From assembly GCA_033980235.1 (NCBI GenBank), contig CM067076.1:31675383-31739382 (forward strand): a stretch of 64,000 bases of DNA, read 5' to 3'. Origin of the DNA: Diadema setosum. Taxonomy: Eukaryota; Echinodermata; Echinoidea; Diadematoida; Diadematidae. Within the stretch, counting starts at the first letter, position 1, and each line of letters opens with the position of its first letter. The position numbers were made by a program, and so were the translations under genes. The notes under the pieces were generated by a model. The model saw nothing but the letters and a program-made list of their open reading frames with translations, was not told the origin of the DNA and made no database searches. Positions 37,851 through 49,445 of the stretch are shown here, in pieces.

Positions 37851-39261
37851 ACTTTCGTTGGTCATTTAGGTGATTGAAATTATTTGACAAAAATGTACTG
37901 ATCAAATGCACAATATTTGCATAAAAGAACTGAATTTTGTATGCACTAGTAAGTTGTACTTTTCTTTGTTGTTGTTGTTTTAATAGCCATGTTGGTGCTT
38001 GTGTTGTCAATGGTTGGTCTTATTGTTGTGATTATTATTACCTCCGTCACCATCAATATCAATCTTATTAATTTTCATGTTCATCATTAATATTACCATC
38101 AACATCGTCACCACAATGATTGTCAGAAAAGAAACTGCTAGTGACCACAAAGCCTTCTTACTGGATAAAGCGAGAGCTAAAACTCAGGAGAATAATGAAG
38201 GAGTTTTAATATTTGGAGTGGATGGGGCTGGGGTGGGGGTTGCGGATTGGAGAAAATGGAGGGGTCGACATGACGGCTTGTCACACGTGCCTTTTTTGGC
38301 GCCTGGGTCACTCTCCCTGCACCTGTTCACCGTCTAATTATCGTCTGACGTGAGCTAGGTGAAGAGACCGTGACAGAAGTCTCAGCCGCAGCTTCCGGCT
38401 CAGAGCGCGCACTACGCACAGGTTTTGCCCCTCTTTACACCTCCTTGGATTCAAACACTTCCGGAGGAAAAGGGTGGAAAGGCTCCCTCCACGATTAATC
38501 TTTGGTTAACGTGATCCGTGGGATGAGTTCTAGTGGGTGATTACGTGAGCGCAGGAATACAATCAATTTACGGATTGTTATCATGATAATTTAAGGAGTA
38601 CTAACTGATTTACGATACAAATGTTCTGATAAAGATAATTCCTAGGGTAAACTTTTAAACAAAGGATTTAACCTACGCCAAAGACGATAATCAAGCTATC
38701 AAATCCAAAAAAAAAAAAAAAAAAGAAATAGAAAAATTCACAAGACACTATAAATATTTCCCCTCTTGCATCATGACTGTGTTTATAGTTACAAACGTGG
38801 ATAATAAGCGTGGAAGAAAAGAAAAAAAACCCAAAATGTTGATCGTTTTAAATACGTCAGACGATAAGCTTGACAACGAAACAAAATATTACAAATATTG
38901 TGTGTCGAGTTGTTGTTTCTTATTATAGTTAGATTGAATTCCCCGTTACTGTTTATCCCTTTAATACAATAATTGATTTACCGATATGTCTAAATCCAAT
39001 CTTCCTGCGATCTATTCTATGGAGTGTATATATGTGTCTTTATCTTCCTTTTGACATTTCCAGTTTAAAACAACACGACTACGCCAGGGCACAATATTGC
39101 AATTTAGTTATATCATGTATGTGGTAATTTCCCCTACCTTGTACAGACTGTACAATAATCTGCCAGAAAAGTAACAGTGTTAGCATTATGTAGACAAGTG
39201 GTTGAAGGTTTGTACAATTAATAGCATGGAGGGCCATCATTATTTTGAATTATTTCTAATG
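37851..39261. other. Gene-free stretch
   Basis: No coding similarity. Includes an A-run at 38707-38725 and a GC-richer patch at 38210-38500 without a recognisable exon. Confidence 0.5.
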
Positions 39262-39383
39262 TCTATAAAACAATAGACACATTCAAATTTGCAACTTTCC
39301 CAAGGTCAGTTCGACTATGGAATAATTTACCAGGATCTGTGGTACTCACTCCAAACCCAGCCTTGTTCAGAGAGGTTGCACTG
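39262..39383 (+). pseudogene. Fragment of non-LTR retrotransposon reverse transcriptase C-terminus
   Basis: The plus strand reads VYKTIDTFKFATFPRSV, then RLWNNLPGSVV and PALFREVAL. This matches the FFPRTIRxWNxLP...F+xxL signature found just before the end of ORF2 in CR1/L2/Jockey-like non-LTR elements. No upstream RT domain is visible, so it is a 5'-truncated scrap. A 123-residue open frame on the opposite strand over the same bases is a shadow. Confidence 0.65.
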
Positions 39384-39768
39384 CCATCAACAAGATGCAA
39401 CCTCCTGCTGGGTCCCACATGCTGTAGTAAGGGACCAATGTTTTTACTTGCACAAACACTCTCGCTTTTATTGTACATAAGAGAGACACACACAACCTTG
39501 TCACTTTGGCACCTCAACTGGCACATGACACGATTTGCATCCCGGTATAGCTTCCTTGGAGCTGCGAATGGGATTACTGTACCAAGTAACAAGTAACGAG
39601 TAACCTTTATAGTTCTTTTTTTTTTTAATCGCAAGTTGTAAAAACTTGCAACTATCTACACGCCCAGTTATACGTACATTGAGTATTTCCCACGATTCAT
39701 TGAAATGGATTAAGATTTATTTTTGCATAGATGCAAACAACAACTAGATATATCGCTACGGCGACTGG

Positions 39769-40749
39769 TATGCCTCCGCCATAATGCATGGTTCTCCTAA
39801 TAGGTCTATAGTACAATGTCTTGACAATGTGTGATGACAGTTTCACACAATTGGCAAAATATTAAAATTACAGGTTTGCCGCAAATGTGCTGAATGTTCA
39901 TTTTCCTAGAACTTGGTTCAATTGGATGAATGATTAAAAATGTCAGAGTGCAGGTATTTGGGGGAACTGATGATTTTTACTTGACTTTTGACCCTTTTAT
40001 AAGTTTATGCATTGAGTAATTTTCAAGGTATTGAGAAAAAGTATAATTTCAGTATCAAATGGGAAAATAGCATTATCTAAACCTGGCCTTTGACCTTTGA
40101 CCTCACAGTTCCAAAGAGAATCACTGTTAGGTTGAAAATGCATAAATATGTAAGTTTCATGATGATACCTTGAGTTACTTTTGAGATATGGAGGAAAAAG
40201 TGCAATTCAACACTTTCATTTGACCTTTTGACCTTTTGACCTTTGACCTTTTGGCAAGAAACTTCCCAAAGAATATATATCGGGTTATACATGCATACAT
40301 CAAGTTAAAAAAAAAAAAACCTTCAGGCATTGCATAAATATAAGGAAAGTAGTGATATTATGAGGAGTTGACCTTGACCTTTGACCCCCTAACCTTTGAA
40401 CCATGACCCCCAACTTCCCTAGATAATCACTGCCCATTGGAACAAGCATATATTATATACTAAGTTCCATGAAAATACCTTGAACCATTTGCGAGATATG
40501 GAGAAAAACATGAATTTTCAACCTTTTTTTTTCCACAAAATAACCTGTGACCTTTGACATTCGACCCCGTGACCCTAAAATCCAAACAAAGTATTATCCC
40601 CCCAGGATATACCCTCATACCAAGTTTGATGTAAAACCACCACACGGTTCTTGAGATATCGACAAAAACAAAATGGGACGGACGTACGTACGGACGGACG
40701 GACGACCCGAAAACATAATGCCTCCGGGCACTTCGTTGGCGGAGGCATA
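39769..40749. mobile_element. 981-bp element with 13-bp TIRs, DR-type TGACCT modules and a terminal hairpin
   Basis: Ends TATGCCTCCGCCA (39769-39781) and TGGCGGAGGCATA (40737-40749) are perfect inverted repeats. The body has about four modules of about 150 bp, each opening with TGACCTTTGACC-like words (40091, 40221, 40369, 40548) and containing a CAAGTTTGATG- or AAGTTYCATGA-like and a GAGATATGG- or GAGATATCG-like block. A GGACGGACG tract at 40677-40704 leads to the right hairpin. Non-coding. Confidence 0.8.
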
Positions 40750-41027
40750 AAAAAAAATTGGTCACGAAGCAAGGTCAGCGTCGCACACACAAGCAGACCC
40801 TGTTAAATTTACTTTTTCATGTATAAAGTCGGAACAAGCGAGGGCACCATCACCAAAAACAATAGGCGTCTTCGTTTTACCATAACACACCTTCATGCCA
40901 AATTTGAAGATGATCTAAGAAGAACTGCAGCCAGTAGAGTGCTCACAAGAAAATCTCTGCGGCGGACGCGGCGCAACGAGGCCAAATCCATAGTATCCTC
41001 CGAACTCTGTTCGGGGGATTCAATGAG
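40750..41027. mobile_element. Remnant of another hairpin-ended element
   Basis: It carries the CTTCATGCCAAATTTGAAGA-type body motif and ends with the hairpin CCTCCGAAC-TCT-GTTCGGGGG near 40997-41018. This is the same plan as its neighbours but a different sequence. It directly follows the element at 39769-40749. The left boundary is uncertain. Confidence 0.5.
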
Positions 41028-41505
41028 TGGATGACCTATATGTCAACACTCAGCATACTTTCACACCCCATGATAGCATACTATGCAAAAAATATGCAAA
41101 TGGGTCCATTATGCCCATTGCATATGGATATGAAAGATTGAAAATACTGAAAAATGTGAAATACATACACTTTGTATGACTACGTTCCTCTTTAACTGGA
41201 ACATTTTCTCTGTGTGTACAGCTATAATTGTCATCTACAGAAACATTCAAATCCAAACTTCAAAACGTTTCCTATTCCTCTCACACTGAGGACTATAATT
41301 ATTGCAGTCTATAATGTTCGGAACAATTGTATTCTTTATCTGGTATGTGTTTGTTGTTGTTTGCCATTTTCTTCTCTGTTGTCATGTTTGAACATGTGTT
41401 ATATCTATCTTTTCATTTATGAAGCGCCATGAGCACTAAAAAGCGGACCTGTGTGCTATACAAGTGGCCACTATTATCATTATTATTATCAATGCTACTT
41501 TTACT

Positions 41506-41577
41506 ACTATTACTACTACTACTACTAATAATAATAATAATACTAATACTAATACTAATACTAATACTAATACTAAT
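41506..41577. repeat. (ACT)n/(AAT)n/(ACTAAT)n microsatellite
   Basis: Serial trinucleotide to hexanucleotide repeats. Confidence 0.95.
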
Positions 41578-41811
41578 TGAACTCTGCAATACATCTTGTA
41601 AAACTATGTCTGCTGATTCTTTAACTCCTTTACATGTATCAGTGTTTTTTTGTGAGTGAATTATGCTACTGTCATACATTGTATAGTACACGTGTGACTA
41701 ATGTGCAACAGCTATTAATATTTACCAGGTACCATATTTTTTCTTTTCATTGATTTCACATTTTTCACAGAGGAAGACATTCAAAACTACAGAAGCACTC
41801 TGAGAGCGCAG

Positions 41812-42278
41812 ACCTCCGCCAAGCATGCAGCTCATTTCCACCACTGATCTTGTTCTTCCATAGAAGTGATTTCCACCCATACATACTTATAGCATTGTGT
41901 GCTGAAAGTCGCCCAATTTCCCAATATAGAAGCCTTTGTTACGTCATAAACCCTCAGCTGCACGGCGCGCCTCGCCCTAGCAGAAACTAGAGCACGCACT
42001 TTAGTGCGCGCATGCAAACCTCAAATACGCGCAGCCTGATCTCCCAAGTTCATTGACCCTACCTGCCAAAATATCAAAAATCCTTCATAAAGTCCTCCAA
42101 AATTCTCAGATCACTACCAAAATTTGATCATCTGTTACTTGTATCAATCTAAACCTTTCCTGCAAGTTTCATCCAAATTCGTTACCTACTTTTTGAGTTA
42201 TTTTGCACACAGACAAACTAACTAACAAACAAACAAACAAACGGTAACGAAAACATAACCTTCCCCCTTGGCGGAGGT
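41812..42278. mobile_element. 467-bp non-autonomous element with CCTCCGCCAAG TIRs
   Basis: Perfect 12-bp ends ACCTCCGCCAAG (41812-41823) and CTTGGCGGAGGT (42267-42278). The body has AAGTTTCATCCAAATTCGTT and TTTTTGAGTTATTTTGCACA followed by an ACAAAC tract and AACGAAAACATAACC, which parallels the end of the 39769-40749 family. Non-coding. Confidence 0.8.
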
Positions 42279-42279
42279 A

Positions 42280-43011
42280 ATAACACAGTAACAGGAGATT
42301 TGTGACAGAAAAAATCTACTTTGTCTGCAGATTATCCTATCATTGTTTTAATAGCAGAAATTCTAAAGAATTTGATAGGATTGGATTTTAGGTGGTATGG
42401 AATTGTTAAATGGTATTGTTAAATTCAAGTATCAGAATGGCTAATCACTTTCGACATCCAGCTGAATCCCTGCTTTCCCTGCTTGGCACACTCTCTTATT
42501 GCCACAAACTAGCATCAGACTAACATGAAATCATATGAGTGGGACTGTAAGGACAGCAGCAATCCTGCTTAACCCACCACCTAGGCTTCAGTTTCTGTAC
42601 CCGTTCACATGGGTGAACCAACATTTAAGAATTTTTAGCTGGCAGAAATGTATCAATACATTGCTTTGAAAGTGATTGCTATACAGAATCAGAGCGTACA
42701 GGTATGTGAGTTTTATCCTGGCAGCTCATATTACAGGATATAACAGTACAGGTAGTTGTTGAATTCATGTTCATGGAATACAGCAGTGAACACAGAAATG
42801 TACACATGCACGTTACATGATCAAGAGTTGATATTTTCACATGTTGTTAGATTTGCGAATAGTACCCAGATCGCAGAATTCCCACAAATAACTCATTAAC
42901 AAAGATTGTCTTTGATGCGTTTGAGGTGACAAAAATGATGTCAAGTATCAAACCTAAATGCAATCGTAAAATTTGCTTTGTGTTTGCTCTGTGTTGTGGG
43001 CTGCTCAGGTA
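42280..43011. other. Gene-free stretch
   Basis: AT-rich; nothing recognised. Confidence 0.5.
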
Positions 43012-43045
43012 CAGCCCTGTCGCGCTTTACAGCGACTGGGCTGTG
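43012..43045. repeat. GC-rich hairpin
   Basis: CAGCCC-T-GTCGC pairs with GCGAC-T-GGGCTG around an 8-base loop. It is followed by two related copies of GTACAGTRTATTTACATAAT (near 43057 and 43091), each followed by GCACAG. It may be one edge of an element that includes the GGGCC patch. Confidence 0.6.
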
Positions 43046-43187
43046 TATAGTTAGTGTACAGTATATTTACATAATAATGCACAGCCCCCCGTACAGTGTA
43101 TTTACATAATATGTGTATGCACAGGCCTGTCACATCATTATCACAGCAAGTCATGACTGGTACTCTTAGTGGTCTCAGTCTGGTGGC

Positions 43188-43402
43188 CCCTGGCTGGGCC
43201 CCCTGCCTTGGGCCAGCACTTAGGCTCCTGGCCTCGTGATCCCCTGGGCCCCTGGGCCACCGGGCCCCCTGGGCCAATGGGCCTGGGCCCACTTGGGCTA
43301 TGGGCCCCTGGGCCTGGGCCCACTTGGGCTCCCTGGGCCCCTGGTTCCGGGCTAAGGCCCGTGGCCTTGGGTCCGGCCTTAGGCCCCGCCTTTGGCCCGG
43401 CT
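43188..43402. repeat. GGGCC-rich minisatellite
   Basis: A very GC-rich patch in AT-rich surroundings made of irregular GGGCC, CCTGGGCC and palindromic GGGCCC words, such as CCCCTGGGCC and CACTTGGGCT (the latter at 43281 and 43321). Open frames on both strands are by-products of composition (proline/glycine-rich). Confidence 0.8.
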
Positions 43403-43885
43403 GTACTTTGTACATGGTCTATGTGAAATCAGGCTTGTCTGTAACTGTATAATTACAAATATTTACAAATAATCACAAATGATCAACAGGTCCATACTAC
43501 ATATAGGACTATATGAATATATGAATATATGACTATATGAATATATGAGTATATACAATGTATGTGTATATATGTATTATTATATATGATTATATAAATG
43601 TGATCAGGCATTCTGTTACGGTGTCAGATCTGCAGTCATTCATACATGTATATAGCAAATTTTATGCATGTATAATGGCATACATTCATGTGTACAGTAT
43701 ACTACTTCATTGAACCAGCCAATGGAGAAAGATCACACCATTGAACAATACTTGAAAGACATGTACAGTTCAATGACTCAATGCTTGTTATTATGAACTC
43801 TGTAGAGGTATGCAGCCCTCTTCAGATGGAAAACATACAGTTGGCTATCAAACAGAGCTTGCAAAACCATCAACAATTTATTGAG

Positions 43886-43890
43886 TTGGA

Positions 43891-43977
<87 letters not shown>
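43886..43977. repeat. (GT)n microsatellite, about 85 bp
   Basis: Uninterrupted GT dinucleotides. Confidence 0.97.
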
Positions 43978-44194
43978 TAGAGCTATTTGGCTTGTTTCCT
44001 TTGCATGCATCATCATCACAAATTCCCGAAGTCTGAATAAAGTGAAACCAAGACCTTCATATAGATGTGCTGCATTGTAAGGTGCTGGATCAGAGCACTA
44101 CCGTAAGATTGACACCATGGCGGGAATTGTGCTAACAGTGTACTATCCTTCCTGTGCATTTATGTTAAAGTGTACCAATACCCTGAAAATCACA

Positions 44195-44417
44195 TTTTAA
44201 AAAATAACCTGTGACCTTTGACCTTCGACCCTGTGACCCTAAAATCCAAACAAAGTATTATCCCCCCAGGATATACCCTCATACCAAGTTTGATGTAAAA
44301 CCACCACACAGTTCTTGAGATATCGACAAAAACAAAACGGGACGGACGGATAGACGGACGGACGGACGGACGACCCGAAAACATAATGCCTCCGGCCACT
44401 TCGTTGGCAGAGGCATT
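44195..44417. mobile_element. Truncated copy of the GGCGGAGGCAT hairpin-ended family
   Basis: This is nearly identical to 40538-40749: TAACCTGTGACCTTTGACCT, CATACCAAGTTTGATG, a GACGGACG tract, then the CCTCCGGCCAC/GGCAGAGGCAT end. Only the right-hand module is present. Translations of it are shadows, not genes. Confidence 0.85.
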
Positions 44418-44780
44418 AAAAACAAAGATAGCTCCATGAATGCAATGCCGAGCTTGTAGAACCTTGCGTCAACGAGTGTTGCCTCGAAACGAGGTCTGGT
44501 TGAGCAACCGTTCAGCGTAGGTGGCGCTTGACCAATTCTACCCGTATTTCCCTTGCAATGTCGTTCATTAAAACGATCATGAAAACATGGATGTTGTGCT
44601 CAGGCTGGGGGGTGGGGGCTGGGTGCGCATTCCGATGGCTTTGCTACGCATGTATTCTATCCTCTGAATTTAAATGGATTTTCCCCCAATATTCATTTGT
44701 CAAACACATTTGTTCTTAATCTAATGTATGTGTTTACCCCACTCCTTCTCCCACCTCTCTCTTTATATATTATTATACCA

Positions 44781-44820
44781 GCAGATAGATGGACAGATAG
44801 ATAGATAGACAGATAGACAA

Positions 44821-44909
<89 letters not shown>

Positions 44910-45086
44910 CACTGTAAAACATGGTATATTCGCGGCACGAAATGTTCACGAATTGCCACTGGCGTTCAATGCATTAAAGTGTAGACAAGAAATTTCATGT
45001 GCATTCTAATTTAACAAATTTTGGCACTCTCGAAATTCGCGAAATTAAAATGCACGCGAACATTCCTTGTTTTACAGTAGATAGAC

Positions 45087-45131
<45 letters not shown>
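44781..45131. repeat. GATA microsatellite interrupted by a MITE
   Basis: GATA/GACA repeats run at 44781-44910 and resume at 45079-45131. The array is split by the element at 44911-45078. Confidence 0.93.
44911..45078. mobile_element. 168-bp MITE with 11-bp TIRs inside the GATA array
   Basis: Ends ACTGTAAAACA (44911-44921) and TGTTTTACAGT (45068-45078) are perfect inverted repeats. The interior is rich in TTCGCG and CGCGAA words (GAAATTCGCGAAATTAAAAT near 45033). Microsatellite on both sides marks the insertion. Confidence 0.85.
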
Positions 45132-48100
45132 CACCATAAATAAATAAAGATACCTGAGAAGCAACTTATGTTATACAACTTCCGATAGCAACAGCCAATC
45201 AGGAAGCACGATTCTCATCATTACAATTGCTATCTTAGCAACTATTTGTTTTTGTTTTTGATGAAAATAACAGAATAGCAACAACAAGAAATGCGATGGA
45301 CCTGTTGAACAGAATCATTCATTTATTAACATGTCAAGATGAATAATCCAAATCAAACAAAATAAACATTCCTGCTTTGCACCCGTAAAAAGTCACATTG
45401 TCAATTCACGTTTTACAGTGTGTGCAAAAAATTCAGCACAGATAAAAAGTCGACTTAAATCGGCAAATAGAAGAGAAATACAAAATAATTTCATTAATTT
45501 GTATAAGCTGGGATGATAAATGAATGTGATGAACACCAAGGAAAATAAGAGAGTCTATGCTTTAAGCCTAATCTAACTTCATTCTCAAAAAAAGAAATGA
45601 AAAAGAAAAGAAAAAACCCACCTCATCACCAAATTCACATATCACTACCTACAATTCTACTCCACTGTAGTATGATATTATACCAACACACAAGAACAGA
45701 TGCATGTGTATGATACGAATATCCTGTGTATATTGGTATGATAAACGAAGTCAAATGATGGAAAGTTTTCTGCATCTTGCTTAGACTTTGAAAAGGCTAC
45801 AAAAGAGAAGAAAATCAGCCTTCTGAGAGCCATCAATTTCTTTCTGTTTTTTTTTCTTTTAAAGCTCTTAGCATAAAAACCACTTTGATCCTAATCAGCA
45901 AGATAAAATTCTTGCCATTTTATCTTGGGTGGCTTGCATTACGATAGTTTATGAATACAAACTGAATGATATTAACTGTATGCTACGCTGCTTCCCTTGA
46001 GGGTAAAACGTATAGTACTTAAGGCAGTCAAGTGTAAATGCCAAACGGCATTAACAAATGAATTCAGAGACTAAACTATGGCTGTACTCATCTACACTTT
46101 GTAGACATTAACATCCTTCTTAATGCATGATGCAGGGCACAGTCTATGGTTCCTTCTGTAGGTTTTCCTCATCATTTAGTACATGATATCTCTTACAAAA
46201 GAATGTTTCTTTTCCAGATGTCTTATGATCTCCAACTGATGAATTTCCCCCTTAACATAAGTATACCAAAAGTTTTAACAAGTCAATTTCATTGTATATT
46301 GAAACTTCAACATAATCACATGCTATATATTTGTATAAGAAAACAGTGATGAAATGGCCCCCCTAAAAAAAAAGAAACAAACTATATGCATCATTTGTTA
46401 CTTTGACATAGGGCCTTTATGGAAACTGATACCAAGTGAATTGGTTGAAATTCTCTTCCCATCCCCCCCCCCCCCAGCAAAAAAAAAAAAAAGAAGAAAA
46501 AAAAAATGGTTAGTGACATCCAACTTTAACAGGATATTCTGCAAGAATTGGCAACCTGTAAACAAGGAATGATATCTAAAACTAATCTAATGAAAATAAA
46601 ATAATGCAAATTAACTAGAAGTCAAAATGACAGCAGCTACACGGACAACTAATATGCTCACAGCTGGTTGGTTGTTTAGTAACCATTGCCATAGTAACTG
46701 CAATTACTACAGGTTGCAAAATAACATAAAGTGCTTTCTGAAGCGGCATCAGGAGTTTCCTACACTTTCCTGTGATAATGTGGCCCTCTTTTGAGCTAAC
46801 TTTCTATTATGATTGCCATCAAAAATACACTTTGAAGTTTGCTTCACTGAGTTCAAGGAAGAATCTTGTCATGAAGAAAAGATGAAAAACTGAAAATGAT
46901 ATGCGAGATAAGCTATGAAAAAATATATGAAATGTCCCATGACAGACAATAATAATACTATGATCTGTTCATTGCACACACATGTAAAAAACAAAACAAG
47001 AGGATGTTTCTTCATCCGTTGAATGTACTCATTTTCTTTTCTTTTTTATGAACAGGAAATTGGCCTTATCTTTCAGGCCATCAATAATATTGTATAAAGG
47101 TATGTACAAGAGAGTCAACAGCAGTTCTTCAAGCAATTCAAAGATTATATAAAGCAGACAAACCATCTATCTACACAATATGGAAAGGAAACCTCTTTCA
47201 AGTTTCTGTACATATACAAATCCTCTTGAATATTATTTCACATCAGCAAGCATTTAGACTGAAATGCTGCATCATCTTCAGTCACTGCAAATTCTTATCA
47301 CGATGAAATTTAAACTGCTGCAAAGCTTTTAATGAGTAGATCTTCACTTGCCCAATTCTAATTCCACAAGTCCAAAGTGTCACACAAGGAGACACCCTCA
47401 GGGGCCCAGTATTGGCAACTTACTATAAAAGGGACATGTAAGAAATCTTCATTGTTGTTGTTGTCGAATAATTACCATACAAATGAGCTGCAGTACTGAC
47501 CACACAAGTGCACTAACTGCACACTGGTTTCTGGATAGTTTATTGGAAAAAAAAACAACTCCAAAACAATACAAAGACACACAAAAACCATACAAAAAAA
47601 AACCCCCAAAAACCCCAAAAAACAAGTAGGTACTTGTGGTACAATGTACCTTTATATTTGAAGGTCTTAATGTTGTTACATTCAGTATTAGCAGAGTGTT
47701 AGTTATCATGGCTGTAAGCAGGTGCACCATGACTTGCTCAGGAGCTCTGCAGAAATTAAGTGACTTACCATATTTTTTCTCTAAAATTTGGATATGAATA
47801 AATCTATTTTCCTTTGTTTGATATTTTCAGTATTACATTCAAAAATCATCAGTGGCAGATAGGATGAAATGTAATCGCCAAGCTTTCTTCATAATGTTTG
47901 AATTATAGTTGGGTGTATAATGTAGTAAGCTGCGAGGGAAAAAAATAATACATTGCTTTTACATATTCAAAAAATTTGGTTTGATATTGGTATAATCATG
48001 CCCATGCCCAAAATGTTTTGAGACTGAATTATTTTTGTTTCTACCACACTTGTAATATACTCCCCTATGGCAATGATGGGCATATCTTACAAGTGAAAAG

Positions 48101-48494
48101 GGTCAAGGCAACATCTACAATGTACTTCCGACCCCTCCCCAACACTCCCAACTGTGTGTAATCTGTAAAGTGAGTATAAAACCTTGGGTTTAGTGATGAT
48201 CAGCTGCACAATGTTCATTTTGTTTTAAGAGTTGATACGCATCAACTGTTCTAGGCTGGGAGGATTAGCTAGGGTAGCATGGGGAGGAGAAGGGAAAAGG
48301 TAGTCCATGTTCCCCAATAGCACCTCTTAGATGGAGGAACCTTGAAACAGAGGTTCTCAAGGTGTCCTCCTACGTGTGGTTTGCTACTGGTCCTGCTGGC
48401 TTGATGTCACTGGTGGAGAAAGACTGACGTTGTCTTAATCCAGGAGTATTGGTGGATGGGTTGTGGTTGGGGGGGGGGGGAGGGGTGTGGATAG
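45132..48494. other. Repeat-poor AT-rich stretch 3' of HLCS; possible long 3' UTR
   Basis: I see no coding similarity here. Unlike neighbouring regions it has almost no microsatellites or MITE ends, only short homopolymers near 46361-46505 and 47549-47620. On the minus strand it lies directly downstream of the HLCS stop, so part may be 3' UTR. Minus-strand AATAAA words occur at 47539-47544 and 45322-45327, but the real polyadenylation site cannot be decided by eye. Confidence 0.4.
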
Positions 48495-49317
48495 GACTGA
48501 GCAGAGAGATGGGAACCCAGGAAGGGGGACCCAGGATGGGGGTGGGTGTGGTCCAACACCTAGCTCAGTGCTTGCTGGTATTAATGGTGTTAAGGTTCTG
48601 GAGCATGTCAGAGCTGATGTATAGAGACAGGACTTGGTGGGGAACCAGGAGGGGGTGGGTGTGGTCCATCACCTCCCTCAGTGCTTGCTGGTCTTAATGT
48701 CTTAATGGCGATGAGGTTCTGTAGCATGTTGAAGCTGTCGTAGAGAGACAGGACTTGGTAGGGAACCAGGAGGGGAAGGGGGGGGGTGGGTGTGGTCCAT
48801 CACCTAGCAGAGTGCTTGCTGGTCTTAATGGTGATGAGGTTCTGTAGCATGTTGAAGCTGTTGCACAGAGAGAGGACTTGGTGGGGAACCAGGAGGGGGG
48901 TGGGTGTGGTCCATCACCTCTCTCAGTGCTTGCTGGTCTTAATGGTGATGAGGTTCTAGAGCATGTCGAAGCTGTCGTAGAGAGACGGGACTTGGTGGGG
49001 AACCAGGACCGGGGTGGGCATGGTCCAACACCTCCCTCAGTGCTTGCTGGTCTTAGTGGTGATAAGGTTCTGGAGCATGTCAAAGCTGTTGTAGAGAGAC
49101 GGGACTTGGTGGGGAACCAGGACCGGGGTGGGTGTGCTCCATCACCTCCTTGAACAGTGCTTGCTGGTCTTAATGGTGATGAGGCTCTGGAGCATGTCGA
49201 AGCTTTTGTAGAGAGATGGGACTTGTTGAGGAATCAGGAGGGGGGTGGGTGTGGTTCATCACCTCCCTCAGTGCTTGCTGGTCTTGATGGTGATGAGGTT
49301 CTGGAGCATGTCGAAGC
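48495..49317 (-). repeat. Tandem array of the HLCS 3' coding tail (about 7 units of 114-123 bp)
   Basis: Each unit contains, on the minus strand, a copy of the final HLCS coding bases (reading SFDMLQNLITIKTSKH with few changes), usually the same CACTGAG stop context, then about 65 bp of CACACCCACCCC and TGGTTCCCCACCAAGTCC sequence. The word AGCATGT (plus strand) marks the units at 49305 (the genuine exon), 49191, 49074, 48960, 48846, 48723 and 48602, a spacing of 114-123 bp. The downstream copies lie after the true stop and should be 3' UTR or flank. Open frames on either strand here are repeat artefacts. Confidence 0.93.
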
Positions 49318-49445
49318 TGTTCCCGTCGGGCTGCACGCTGTGGAGGGAGCCATCTTGCCGTCTGACCGACAGGAAGCCGCTCTTGTCCAGGCCAGTGATG
49401 GTCACCTCCTCACCGTCGGGCCTCTCCAGCCGCACCTTGGCATCA
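49268..49445 (-). CDS. HLCS: HLCS last exon (C-terminal BPL domain and stop)
   Basis: The exon starts after acceptor TTGATTGATGCAG and runs 59 codons including TGA at 49268-49270. It encodes the small C-terminal biotin-protein-ligase domain, with VTITGLDKSGFL and QPDGNSFDMLQNLI matching VSIVGLDDSGFL and HPDGNSFDMLRNLI of human HLCS, and ends TIKTSKH. The last roughly 50 coding bases are the template of the tandem array lying immediately downstream (48495-49267). Confidence 0.95.

Noticed and set aside
39263..39634. 123-residue minus-strand frame
   Set aside because: The plus strand over the same bases carries the non-LTR reverse-transcriptase signature FPRSVRLWNNLP, so the minus frame is a shadow.
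40460..40790. Minus-strand frames such as SVRPYVRPSHFVFVDISRTVWW
   Set aside because: They translate the end of a non-coding hairpin-ended element (GACGGACG tract); the same peptide appears at 44190-44399 from its second copy.
43005..43415. Collagen-like or proline-rich open frames on both strands
   Set aside because: By-product of the GGGCC minisatellite; both strands are open and no exon structure is seen.
48449..49153. Repetitive plus-strand proteins (LAGLNGDEVLEHVEAVVERRD type)
   Set aside because: Antisense shadow of the tandemly amplified HLCS exon tail.
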